A DNA stretch of 64,000 bases, from the NCBI GenBank assembly GCA_009746045.1, contig RPFO01000165.1, forward strand, positions 7,285,735-7,349,734, read 5' to 3'. The translations under genes and the position numbers were made by a program. The first letter of the stretch is position 1. Each line of letters begins with the position of its first letter. Below are positions 21,962-33,649 of the stretch, in pieces. Source of the stretch: Mesostigma viride (taxonomy: Eukaryota; Streptophyta; Mesostigmatophyceae; Mesostigmatales; Mesostigmataceae). The notes under the pieces were generated by a model, which was not told the DNA's origin, made no database searches, and saw nothing but the letters and a program-made list of their open reading frames with translations.

Positions 21962-24900
21962 CTACACAGAACTCAGTATTCTGGTGCGCACATCCAAGTC
22001 CTGGGCGGAGCTCGCCTTCCCGTGGCCAGGCTCCGCCGGGGCCACCGCCGGCGCGCGCTGCTGCAGCGCCTTGCCCATCATGGGCGGCACGGGCAGGTTG
22101 TGCTGCTGGAGGAAACGCTTGAGCACGTCGGGGGGCACCTTGAGCTCCTCGCGCAGGAACAGGAGCAGCCGCTGGATCTCAGGCACGTCCAGGTCGTGCC
22201 GCATCTCCAAAATGAGCTTCTCAAACTCGGGCTGCCCGAAGCTCTCCCCCCGCACCACATACCCGCGCATGTGGAGCAGCCATGCGAGCTGCGCCTTGGT
22301 GGGCGCTGGGGACTCACGCAGGTGGTCGGCCAGCCGGTGGTACCACCCGTGCCGCTGCGTCTCGGCCAGCAGGTTCTCGAGCTTGCTCTTCTCCGTGTGC
22401 ATGCGCCACAGGTGGCCGTTGAAGGACTTGCGGTTCTCGATCCTACGTCCAGGGGCATGACAAGGGGAAGGGAGGGAAGGGGGCAGGGGCAGCGGAAATG
22501 GGACGAGAGGAAGAACCGAAAAAGGGCAGAGGAAGTGGGAGCGGGTGAGGGAGGAGTTGGAGTAGGGGCAAAGGATGGGGAAGGGGAACAGGGACGGGGA
22601 GGGGAGTGCAGGGGATGGGAAAGGGGACAAGGAGAAAGGTTAGTACTTCATTGATTGGCGCCCTTCCTGTGGTAGCAAACCGTCCTCGTAGCCAGAGAGG
22701 AATGCAAAAGCAGCGGTCTTGTCTACTTGATTCGTCAGCTAGCTGTGTGTCTACCTCAGAAGGATGCAGATCGCACCACCCTCATCACAATGGAGAGGAA
22801 ATACTCCTTTTGTCATTATTGTCAAATAAGTTGCGCACAAAGCCCCGCTGGCAGGGCGCAGAGTGGCGAAAGGGAGGATCTCAGCCACGCCGCCCACACC
22901 GTCCCAGCCAAACAGATGCTGGATGGAACAGCGATGCCCATCCGCCGTACTTAAACAGCCTTGCTGCTCCTCCAACCAACACAGGGCGCCCTAAGTTTGC
23001 CCCTAAGCGTCTCCACTGCGGTGGACCACATCGACAACCAGCATACGGCAAACAGTTAGCAAGGAGCCCCCACCCACTTGAGCGTGCCAAACTTGCGCCG
23101 GTACAGCTCCATGCGATCCGCCCGTATCTCCTCCAGTTCCGCCGCCAGCTCATCCACCTTGCGCCGCCGCACCTCGTCAAACTCCCTTGTCCGCGACAGC
23201 ACAGAGACGGCAGGGTCCATATCCAGCCGGTCATCCCTGCCCCCCGCCACACCTTTACCACCACCCCCGCCATCCCCGCCACCCCCCGCGTAGTTCCCCC
23301 GTGCGGTCTGCGATCCCGCCACTGCGGCACTGCCCCCCCCCCCTCGCTGGGACGAGCCGTGGCATTTCCCCTGCCGCCCTCCTCGGTAAAGTAGCGCGAC
23401 AGGGCGGGCATGATGCGCTTGCGGGCAGCGGCCGGGGGGTGGGGCTCTACGCCGCCACGGCCGTGGGGCTGGCTCTGGGCGGGGGCCGGGGCGCTGTGGA
23501 CCGCTGCCCCCGAGGTGTCCCTCCTCCTCGTCGACAGGTCCGCGAGGGGAAGGGGTGGGATGACGCCAGAATTAGAATGGCCGTGGCTGCCGGCCAAGTG
23601 AGGGGAGCTGTTGCCCGTGCGGGGGGGGTGGCCGCCGCTGCCCCCACTGCCAGCATTGTGAGCGGCATTGCCGGCATTGCCATCATTCGCGGCGTGGCTA
23701 TCATGCTCGGAGTGGCTGTTGTTAGCGGCGCTCTGGCTTGAGGATGCCCCGGGCGGGCCGATCGGGGACTCGGCGCTGTTCCCCCTTCTACTGCTGCCGC
23801 CACCACCGCTCCTATTCGACAAGGGCATCGACGACGCCCGTGAATAGCTCCCGCCGCTACCACTGTGTGTGTCATCCAATCTCCGACCATGATCTGACCT
23901 TCTGCTGTCAGAGTGGTATTTCCCGTGGGCTGGGGCGGTGCCACCACCACCGCCGACATTGCTGCTACTGCCGCCCGCAAGGCTGCTAGCACCCTCGGCA
24001 GGGGCACCCTCAGGGTTGTCGCTGTCGTCCGGCACCGAGGCAGGCTTGCGGGTGGTGAGCGCGAGCATGTGCTGGTAGGAGGCGCCGGACCGGCACCCGC
24101 GCGCGCGCATGTCGGATTCCTGGAGCGCCTGCCGCAGTAGCTTGTAGCTGCTCGCGGTGGACAAGCCCTGCGCGTGTGATTCAAGGAGGAGACAGATAGG
24201 AGCATACATGTCACAAGAAGGATATGTCAGCTTGTAGCTGCTCGCGGTGGACAAGCCCTGCGCGTGTGATTCAAGGAGGAGACAGATAGGAGCATACATG
24301 TCACAAGAAGGATATGTCAGCTCGTAGCTGCTCGCGTTGGACAAGCCCTGCACAACAATGCAGATAGGACTAGAATGATGACAAGTATAATGGATACAGC
24401 CCTATCAGATGGCGAGACAACAGTGCAGATAGGACTAGAATGATGACAAGTATAATGGATACAGCCCTATCAGATGGCGAGACAACAGTGCAGATAGGAC
24501 TAGAATGATGACAAGTATAATGGATGCAGCCCTATCAGATGGCGAGACAACAGTGCAGATAGGACTAGAATGATGACAAGTATAATGGATACAGCCCTAT
24601 CAGATGGCGAGACTGCAGCTACATCGGTAGGCATGGCCTGCAAAGGGGGGGGGGGAGAGAGAAGAAGGGAGGGAAAAGCGATGATCTCTCTAGGGTCACA
24701 ACCGCCCGGAAGCCTGAAGATGATACGTCAAGGAGGCTTGCGGCTGCCTGCCGTAGACAAGCCAACAAAAAGCAAGTGGGGGGAGAGGGAGAAAGAAGCG
24801 GGAATGTTCTAATAAGCTCATCTATCGCACGTCCTCTACCTGACAAACCGGGACATGTTTACTGGGAAAACACCTAGCACCAACCTCTTCTACCTGAAAA

Positions 24901-25230
24901 AACAGGAATCACTGGGTGCTCACTAGAAACAGACATTCAACACCCACCTCTGGCCTGTGCGCGCGTCTGGGTGAGCGAAATCCCATGCATGACCGCCCCT
25001 ATCAGGACACCTCGCATGGGAGTATACTATAACCATACCAGTTGGGCACTGCTCTGGCGCTAGTCGCATACATTCCTGGCTGCGCCCACCTCTGGCCCGT
25101 GCGCGCTGGGCGAAAGGAATGCCATGCGTGACCGCCCCAGCCAGGGCACCTCGGCCACGTCGCCATCCAGCACCGCTGCCGCTTTGAACGCATAGTCCGC
25201 CCATGAGCGCGGCAGCGGGCCCGCCTCCAC
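21962..25230 (-). CDS. Unidentified Ser/Gly-rich protein with helical C-terminus, three 3' exons (partial)
   Basis: Minus-strand exons are 25230-25090, 24167-23078 and 22442-21962 (stop TAG at 21964-21962). Donors are GTGGGC and GTGGGT, acceptors CGTGCAG, ACGCGCAG and ACGTAG, and all phases agree. The visible 570 or so residues start with a folded-looking segment (LPRSWADYAFKAAAVLDGD), then SSYKLLRQALQESD. A long Ser/Gly/His/Asn-rich linker of roughly 200 residues follows, then a helical region (EFDEVRRRKVDELAAELEEI) and a C-terminal helical domain with RKSFNGHLWRMHTEKSKLE and FLQQHNLPVPPMM. I do not recognise the family. An 11-base C run (23333-23343; G run on the coding strand) breaks the frame by one base, either a sequencing error or a real frameshift. 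Upstream exons are not seen; the minisatellite at 25.4-31.5 kb may lie in the preceding intron. Confidence 0.7.
24139..24358 (-). repeat. 90-bp repeats carrying acceptor plus exon start of the minus-strand gene
   Basis: Units start at 24139, 24229 and 24319. Each includes, on the minus strand, the pyrimidine-containing intron end, the acceptor CACACGCGCAG (in the first two) and the exon start GGCTTGTCCACCGCGAGCAG. The copy at 24167 is continuous with the long exon; those at 24257 and 24347 are extra acceptor copies in the intron. Confidence 0.9.
24359..24612. repeat. 65-bp tandem repeat, four copies
   Basis: CAGATAGGACTAGAATGATG recurs at 24361, 24426, 24491 and 24556, exactly 65 bp apart, in the intron of the minus-strand gene. 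It directly abuts the 90-bp array. Confidence 0.92.
24940..25050 (-). repeat. Decayed copy of exon end plus donor (minus-strand gene)
   Basis: The minus-strand sequence ending GGCCAGAG|GTGGGTG, with its donor at 24947, matches the exon end GGCCAGAG|GTGGGCG at 25090/25089, 142 bp away. Upstream similarity (GGGGCGGTCA, then GCATGG) extends about 65 bp into the exon. Confidence 0.75.
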
Positions 25231-25439
25231 CTGCACGAGGGGCCAAGAGAGTAAGGCAGAGTGGAGCGGGGTTTAGTGGGGTAGAGGGGTAAAGGAGTGG
25301 AGCGGGGGAGAGGGGACACAGGGGAGGAGGAAGAGGGGGGCACGAGAAAGAGGAGGCGGCTATCAGAGTGATAGCAAATTGTTATTTGGGGGCTAGTTGC
25401 GATTGGTTACATCATTTATGTCCGCCGTGCTGCAATGGT

Positions 25440-28400
25440 ATCGCGAGCCAACCTCGCCCGGTTGCCTTGCCAGTCACCAAGCCGTGCTGCAGGTGCCTTG
25501 GTTTCCACACGGTTGACGTGCTGCAGGTGCCTTGGTTTCCACACGGTTGACCAGTCACCAAGCCGTGCTGCAGGTGCCTTGGTTTCCACACGGTTGACGT
25601 GCTGCAGGTGCCTTGGTTTCCACACGGTTGACGAGCGTTGGCAGGTGCCTTGGTTTCCACACGGTTGACGTGCTGCAGGTGCCTTGGTTTCCACACGGTT
25701 GACGAGCGTTGGCAGGTGCCTTGGTTTCCACACGGTTGACGTGCTGCAGGTGCCTTGGTTTCCACACGGTTGACGTGCTGCACGTGCCTTGGTTTCCACA
25801 CGGTTGACGAGCGTTGGCAGGTGCCTTGGTTTCCACACGGTTGACGTGCTGCAGGTGCCTTGGTTTCCACACGGTTGACGAGGGTTGGCAGGTGCCTTGG
25901 TTTCCACACGGTTGACGAGCGTTGGCAGGTGCCTTGGTTTCCACACGGTTGACGAGCTGCAGGTGCCTTGGTTTCCACACGGTTGACGAGCGTTGGCAGG
26001 TGCCTTGGTTTCCACACGGTTGACGTGCTGCAGGTGCCTTGGTTCCACACGGTTGACGAGCGTTGGCAGGTGCCTTGGTTCCACACGGTTGACGAGCGTT
26101 GGCAGGTGCCTTGGTTCCACACGGTTGACGAGCGTTGGCAGGTGCCTTGGTTTCCACACGGTTGACCAGTCACCAAGCCGTGCTGCAGGTGCCTTGGTTT
26201 CCACACGGTTGACGTGCTGCAGGTGCCTTGGTTCCACACGGTTGACGAGCGTTGGCAGGTGCCTTGGTTTCCACACGGTTGACGAGCGTTGGCAGGTGCC
26301 TTGGTTTCCACACGGTTGACCAGTCACCAAGCCGTGCTGCAGGTGCCTTGGTTTCCACACGGTTGACGAGCGTTGGCAGGTGCCTTGGTTTCCACACGGT
26401 TGACGAGCGTTGGCAGGTGCCTTGGCTTCCACACGGTTGACGTGCTGCAGGTGCCTTGGTTTCCACACGGTTGACGAGCATTGGCAGGTGCCTTGGTTCC
26501 ACACGGTTGACGAGCGTTGGCAGGTGCCTTGGTTCCACACGGTTGACGAGCGTTGGCAGGTGCCTTGGTTTCCACACGGTTGACCAGTCACCAAGCCGCG
26601 CTGCAGGTGCCTTGGTTTCCACACGGTTGACGAGGGTTGGCAGGTGCCTTGGTTTCCACACGGTTGACGAGCGTTGGCAGGTGCCTTGGTTTCCACACGG
26701 TTGACCAGTCACCAAGCCGTGCTGCAGGTGCCTTGGTTTCCACACGGTTGACGAGGGTTGGCAGGTGCCTTGGTTTCCACACGGTTGACGAGCGTTGGCA
26801 GGTGCCTTGGTTTCCACACGGTTGACCAGTCACCAAGCCGTGCTGCAGGTGCCTTGGTTTCCACACGGTTGACGAGGGTTGGCAGGTGCCTTGGTTTCCA
26901 CACGGTTGACCAGTCACCAAGCCGTGCTGCAGGTGCCTTGGTTTCCACACGGTTGACGTGCTGCAGGTGCCTTGGTTTCCACACGGTTGACCAGTCACCA
27001 AGCCGTGCTGCAGGTGCCTTGGTTCCACACGGTTGACGAGCGTTGGCAGGTGCCTTGGTTCCACACGGTTGACGAGCGTTGGCAGGTGCCTTGGTTTCCA
27101 CACGGTTGACCAGTCACCAAGCCGTGCTGCAGGTGCCTTGGTTTCCACACGGTTGACGAGGGTTGGCAGGTGCCTTGGTTTCCACACGGTTGACGAGCGT
27201 TGGCAGGTGCCTTGGTTTCCACACGGTTGACGAGCGTTGGCAGGTGCCTTGGTTTCCACACGGTTGACCAGTCACCAAGCCGTGCTGCAGGTGCCTTGGT
27301 TTCCACACGGTTGACGAGGGTTGGCAGGTGCCTTGGTTTCCACACGGTTGACGAGCGTTGGCAGGTGCCTTGGTTTCCACACGGTTGACCAGTCACCAAG
27401 CCGTGCTGCAGGTGCCTTGGTTTCCACACGGTTGACGAGCGTTGGCAGGTGCCTTGGTTTCCACACGGTTGACCAGTCACCAAGCCGTGCTGCAGGTGCC
27501 TTGGTTTCCACACGGTTGACGAGGGTTGGCAGGTGCCTTGGTTTCCACACGGTTGACGAGCGTTGGCAGGTGCCTTGGTTTCCACACGGTTGACCAGTCA
27601 CCAAGCCGTGCTGCAGGTGCCTTGGTTTCCACACGGTTGACGAGCGTTGGCAGGTGCGTTGGTTTCCACACGGTTGACCAGTCACCAAGCCGTGCTGCAG
27701 GTGCCTTGGTTTCCACACGGTTGACGTGCTGCAGGTGCCTTGGTTTCCACACGGTTGACCAGTCACCAAGCCGTGCTGCAGGTGCCTTGGTTCCACACGG
27801 TTGACGTGCTGCAGGTGCCTTGGTTTCCACACGGTTGACGAGCGTTGGCAGGTGCCTTGGTTCCACACGGTTGACGAGCGTTGGCAGGTGCCTTGGTTTC
27901 CACACGGTTGACCAGTCACCAAGCCGTGCTGCAGGTGCCTTGGTTTCCACACGGTTGACGAGGGTTGGCAGGTGCCTTGGTTTCCACACGGTTGACGAGC
28001 GTTGGCAGGTGCCTTGGTTTCCACACGGTTGACGTGCTGCAGGTGCCTTGGTTTCCACACGGTTGACCAGTCACCAAGCCGTGCTGCAGGTGCCTTGGTT
28101 CCACACGGTTGACGTGCTGCAGGTGCCTTGGTTTCCACACGGTTGACGAGCGTTGGCAGGTGCCTTGGTTTCCACACGGTTGACGAGCGTTGGCAGGTGC
28201 CTTGGTTTCCACACGGTTGACGAGCGTTGGCAGGTGCCTTGGTTTCCACACGGTTGACCAGTCACCAAGCCGTGCTGCAGGTGCCTTGGTTTCCACACGG
28301 TTGACGAGGGTTGGCAGGTGCCTTGGTTTCCACACGGTTGATGAGCGTTGGCAGGTGCCTTGGTTTCCACACGGTTGACCAGTCACCAAGCCGTGCTGCA

Positions 28401-31400
28401 GGTGCCTTGGTTTCCACACGGTTGACGTGCTGCAGGTGCCTTGGTTTCCACACGGTTGACCAGTCACCAAGCCGTGCTGCAGGTGCCTTGGTTCCACACG
28501 GTTGACGTGCTGCAGGTGCCTTGGTTTCCACACGGTTGACGAGCGTTGGCAGGTGCCTTGGTTCCACACGGTTGACGAGCGTTGGCAGGTGCCTTGGTTT
28601 CCACACGGTTGACCAGTCACCAAGCCGTGCTGCAGGTGCCTTGGTTTCCACACGGTTGACGAGGGTTGGCAGGTGCCTTGGTTTCCACACGGTTGACGAG
28701 CGTTGGCAGGTGCCTTGGTTTCCACACGGTTGACCAGTCACCAAGCCGTGCTGCAGGTGCCTTGGTTTCCACACGGTTGACGAGGGTTGGCAGGTGCCTT
28801 GGTTTCCACACGGTTGACGAGCGTTGGCAGGTGCCTTGGTTTCCACACGGTTGACGTGCTGCAGGTGCCTTGGTTTCCACACGGTTGACCAGTCACCAAG
28901 CCGTGCTGCAGGTGCCTTGGTTCCACACGGTTGACGTGCTGCAGGTGCCTTGGTTTCCACACGGTTGACGAGCGTTGGCAGGTGCCTTGGTTTCCACACG
29001 GTTGACGAGCGTTGGCAGGTGCCTTGGTTTCCACACGGTTGACGAGCGTTGGCAGGTGCCTTGGTTTCCACACGGTTGACCAGTCACCAAGCCGTGCTGC
29101 AGGTGCCTTGGTTTCCACACGGTTGACGAGGGTTGGCAGGTGCCTTGGTTTCCACACGGTTGACCAGTCACCAAACCGTGCTGCAGGTGCCTTGGTTTCC
29201 ACACGGTTGACGAGCGTTGGCAGGTGCCTTGGTTCCACACGGTTGACGAGCGTTGGCAGGTGCCTTGGTTCCACACGGTTGACGAGCGTTGGCAGGTGCC
29301 TTGGTTCCACACGGTTGACGAGCGTTGGCAGGTGCCTTGGTTTCCACACGGTTGACGAGCGTTGGCAGGTGCCTTGGTTTCCACACGGTTGACGTGCTGC
29401 AGGTGCCTTGGTTTCCACACGGTTGACGAGCGTTGGCAGGTGCCTTGGTTCCACACGGTTGACGAGCGTTGGCAGGTGCCTTGGTTCCACACGGTTGACG
29501 AGCGTTGGCAGGTGCCTTGGTTTCCACACGGTTGACGTGCTGCAGGTGCCTTGGTTTCCACACGGTTGACCAGTCACCAAGCCGTGCTGCAGGTGCCTTG
29601 GTTCCACACGGTTGACGTGCTGCAGGTGCCTTGGTTTCCACACGGTTGACGAGCGTTGGCAGGTGCCTTGGTTTCCACACGGTTGACGAGCGTTGGCAGG
29701 TGCCTTGGTTTCCACACGGTTGACGAGCGTTGGCAGGTGCCTTGGTTTCCACACGGTTGACCAGTCACCAAGCCGTGCTGCAGGTGCCTTGGTTCCACAC
29801 GGTTGACGTGCTGCAGGTGCCTTGGTTTCCACACGGTTGACGAGCGTTGGCAGGTGCCTTGGTTTCCACACGGTTGACGAGCGTTGGCAGGTGCCTTGGT
29901 TTCCACACGGTTGACGAGCGTTGGCAGGTGCCTTGGTTTCCACACGGTTGACCAGTCACCAAGCCGTGCTGCAGGTGCCTTGGTTTCCACACGGTTGACG
30001 AGGGTTGGCAGGTGCCTTGGTTTCCACACGGTTGACGAGCGTTGGCAGGTGCCTTGGTTTCCACACGGTTGACCAGTCACCAAGCCGTGCTGCAGGTGCC
30101 TTGGTTTCCACACGGTTGACGAGGGTTGGCAGGTGCCTTGGTTTCCACACGGTTGACGAGCGTTGGCAGGTGCCTTGGTTTCCACACGGTTGACGTGCTG
30201 CAGGTGCCTTGGTTTCCACACGGTTGACCAGTCACCAAGCCGTGCTGCAGGTGCCTTGGTTCCACACGGTTGACGTGCTGCAGGTGCCTTGGTTTCCACA
30301 CGGTTGACGAGCGTTGGCAGGTGCCTTGGTTTCCACACGGTTGACGAGCGTTGGCAGGTGCCTTGGTTTCCACACGGTTGACGTGCTGCAGGTGCCTTGG
30401 TTTCCACACGGTTGACGAGCGTTGGCAGGTGCCTTGGTTTCCACACGGTTGACGAGCGTTGGCAGGTTCCTTGGTTTCCACACGGTTGACGAGCTTTGGC
30501 AGGTGCCTTGGTTTCCACACGGTTGACGAGCGTTGGCAGGTGCCTTGGTTTCCACACGGTTGACGAGCGTTGGCAGGTGCCTTGGTTTCCACACGGTTGA
30601 CGAGCGTTGGCAGGTGCCTTGGTTTCCACACGGTTGACGTGCCTTGGCAGGTGCCTTGGTTTCCACACGGTTGACCAGTCACCAAGCCGTGCTGCAGGTG
30701 CCTTGGTTCCACACGGTTGACGTGCTGCAGGTGCCTTGGTTTCCACACGGTTGACGAGCGTTGGCAGGTGCCTTGGTCTCCACACGGTTGACGAGCGTTG
30801 GCAGGTGCCTTGGTTTCCACACGGTTGACGAGCGTTGGCAGGTGCCTTGGTTTCCACACGGTTGACCAGTCACCAAGCCGTGCTGCAGGTGCCTTGCTTT
30901 CCACACGGTTGACGAGGGTTGGCAGGTGCCTTGGTTTCCACACGGTTGACGAGCGTTGGCAGGTGCCTTGGTTTCCACACGGTTGACCAGTCACCAAGCC
31001 GTGCTGCAGGTGCCTTGGTTTCCACACGGTTGACGAGGGTTGGCAGGTGCCTTGGTTTCCACACGGTTGACGAGCGTTGGCAGGTGCCTTGGTTTCCACA
31101 CGGTTGACGTGCTGCAGGTGCCTTGGTTTCCACACGGTTGACCAGTCACCAAGCCGTGCTGCAGGTGCCTTGGTTCCACACGGTTGACGTGCTGCAGGTG
31201 CCTTGGTTTCCACACGGTTGACGAGCGTTGGCAGGTGCCTTGGTTTCCACACGGTTGACGAGCGTTGGCAGGTGCCTTAGTTTCCACACGGTTGACGAGC
31301 GTTGGCAGGTGCCTTGGTTTCCACACGGTTGATGAGCGTTGGCAGGTGCCTTGGTTTCCACACGGTTGACGAGCGTTGGCAGGTGCCTTGGTTTCCACAC

Positions 31401-31490
31401 GGTTGACGAGCGTTGGCAGGTGCCTTGGTTTCCACACGGTTGACGTGCTGCAGGTGCCTTGGTTTCCACACGGTTGACGAGGGCTGACGA
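25440..31490. repeat. Large compound minisatellite with three unit types
   Basis: A core GGTGCCTTGGTTTCCACACG then GTTGAC is followed by one of three linkers: GTGCTGCA (about 34-bp unit), GAGCGTTGGCA (37-bp) or CAGTCACCAAGCCGTGCTGC (47-bp). A GAGGG variant of the second linker and a one-T deletion (GGTTCCACACG) also recur. Roughly 150 units fill 6 kb. Unit types recur in higher-order blocks (for example 47-bp, GAGGG-37, GAGCG-37). Units shift the frame, so open frames on both strands cycle through the same peptides and are not evidence of coding. It may lie in an intron upstream of the minus-strand exon at 25230. Confidence 0.96.
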
Positions 31491-31509
31491 GGGATCAAGG
31501 GACCAGGGT

Positions 31510-31830
31510 ACCACAGGGTGGGGGCGACCAAAGGGTGGGGGCGACCACAGGGTGGGGGCGACCAAAGGGTGGGGGCGACCAAAGGGTGGGGGCGACCAAA
31601 GGGTGGGGGCGACCAAAGGGTGGGGGCGACCAAAGGGCGGGGGCGACCAAAGGGCGGGGGCGACCAAACGGTGGGGGCGACCAAAGGGTGGGGGAGACCA
31701 CAGGGTGGGGGCGACCAAAGGGTGGGGGCGACCAAAGGGTGGGGGCGACCAAAGGGTGGGGGCGACCGAAGGGTGGGGGCGACCAAAGGGCGGGGGCGAC
31801 CAAAGGGTGGGGGCGACCAAAGGGTGTGCC
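31510..31830. repeat. 17-bp tandem array
   Basis: About 19 copies of GGGTGGGGGCGACCAAA, with a few variants (CACAGGG, GGGCGGG, GGAGACC). Because 17 is not a multiple of three, all frames show a 17-residue super-repeat. The G-rich strand has many GGGG runs. Confidence 0.95.
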
Positions 31831-32560
31831 CGGTACAGGCAGACCCAGGCACTAAGGCACGTAACTGCTGCCATGAGGCACGGGCCAGGATGACGAGGTA
31901 CTGCTTGTAGTAAACAGACAATTAACATGCGGCTGGTGGAGCCCACACTCTCCCTGCTGGCCGCATTGAGGCCTTCAACCACTGCAGCAACGCACCACTC
32001 CCCTAAACAAACATATGTGGAGCAGTTGGGTGAGCTTTCAACGCCCGAACATGCTAGCACTTGTCACCAGCGCCAGCGCAGCGTTGGCGCCACGTATCCT
32101 CAAGACAAAGCGTACCTAAACCGACCATTTGTATCAACTAGTGTTTTTTGCACCAAAGCAGCTGAAGAAGAAAAAGAACCTTACCAAAGCATCTGAATAA
32201 AAGAAGGAACCCGAACCAAAGCATTTTGTTATAAAGAGCACCCTCACCGAAGCAGTTGAATGGAAGGACCCCTGACCAGACATAAAAAGCGCATCGCCAG
32301 GCCCTCACCAAAACACTCGCAAAAGGCTCCATAGCCGCACCCCTGCCACACCCTCCCCCTTCCAACGCATGGACTGACCCAACACCCTAACAGCAGACGA
32401 TGATGCAAACCACAGCAGTTGTGCATGACAATCGTCATCAACGCACCCGCCGCACGCCGCCGCCCCCGCCCTCCGGCTCGCCCCCTGGCTCCACCTGGCG
32501 ACGCCTTGTCGACCCGTGCTTGCGACGCCGCGCCTTGCGCTGGGCCGCGGTCGCGTCAGC
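31831..32560. other. No recognisable gene
   Basis: Between the 17-bp and 83-bp arrays I see no exon with a known domain. A direct motif similar to GAAGAAAAAGAACC and ACCAAAGCA(T/G) recurs loosely at 32150-32300. Confidence 0.45.
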
Positions 32561-32564
32561 GGGC

Positions 32565-33640
32565 GACTCGCCCACTCTTAGTTTGGGCCTGTTGTGTGTG
32601 GTTTATAGAAGAGTGTTCGAAAGGTAAGGGGTTGGGGGGAGAGAGGCGACTCGCCCACTCTTAGTTTGGGCCTGTTGTGTGTAGTTTATAGAAGAGTGTT
32701 CAAAAGCTAAGGGGTTGGGGGGGTAGAGGCGACTCGCCCACTCTTCGTTTGGGCCTGTTGTGTGTGGTTTATAGAAGAGTGTTCGAAAGGTAAGGGGTTG
32801 GGGGGGTAGAGGCGACGCACCCACTCTTAGTTTGGGCCTGTTGTGTGTGGTTTATAGAAGAGTGTTCAAAAGGTAAGGGGTTGGGGGGGTAGAGGTGACG
32901 CACCCACTCTTAGTTTGGGCCTGTCGTGTGTGGTTTATAGAAGAGTGTTCAAAAGGTAAGGGGTTGGGGGGGTAGAGGCGACTCACCCACTCTTAGTTTG
33001 GGCCTGTTGTGTGTGGTTTATAGAAGAGTGTTCAAAAGGTAAGGGGTTGGGGGGGTAGAGGCGACTCGCCCACTCTTAGTTTGGGCCTGTTGTGTGTGGT
33101 TTATAGAAGAGTGTTCAAAAGGTAAGGGGTTGGTGGGGTAGAGGCGACGCACCCACTCTTAGTTTGGGCCTGTTGTGTGTGGTTTATAGAAGAGTGTTCG
33201 AAAGGTAAGGGGTTGGGGGGTAGAGGCGACGCACCCACCTTAAGCTTGGGCCTGTTGTGTGTGGTTTATAGAAGAGTGTTCGAAAGGTAAGGGGTTGGGG
33301 GGTAGAGGCGACGCACCCACCTTAAGCTTGGGCCTGTGGGTGAATCGCACCACAGCCACAAGAAAACATTCATTGATAGACGACTAAGGGGGTGACTCGC
33401 CCACCTTCAGCTTGGGCCTGTGATCCAATTGGGGGTTCAGCCTTGCCTAGTTGAGGGGGGGTAGCGTTTAGGGTCCATGCAGGTATGGGTATAACATAAA
33501 CCACCTTGAGCTCGGCGCTGTGGTTCAAGCAGGGGGCTAGACATGCAGGGGTGGAGGGGTAACAGATGTAGGGATTAGGGTCGGGGTGGTGCCCCAACCG
33601 TGCCCCCAAGCTCCTACCTTTGAGCTTGGCCCTGCGGTTT
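32565..33640. repeat. 83-bp tandem array with decaying right end
   Basis: CCCACTCTTAGTTTGGGCCT recurs at 32571, 32654, 32737, 32820, 32903, 32986, 33069 and 33152 (83 bp), then as CCCACCTTAAGCTTGGGCCT at 33234 and 33316 (82 bp). More decayed copies of the same block follow near 33400, 33499 and 33614, with new sequence between them. Divergence increases from left to right. Confidence 0.92.
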
Positions 33641-33649
33641 TGTTGGTGA

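Noticed and set aside
25412-31485. Many long open frames on both strands encoding repeated VETKAPA-type peptides
   Set aside because: They are by-products of minisatellite units cycling through frames, present on both strands at once.
25440-31490. CRISPR array
   Set aside because: Linkers are not unique spacers but three recurring types, the genome is eukaryotic and no cas genes are present.
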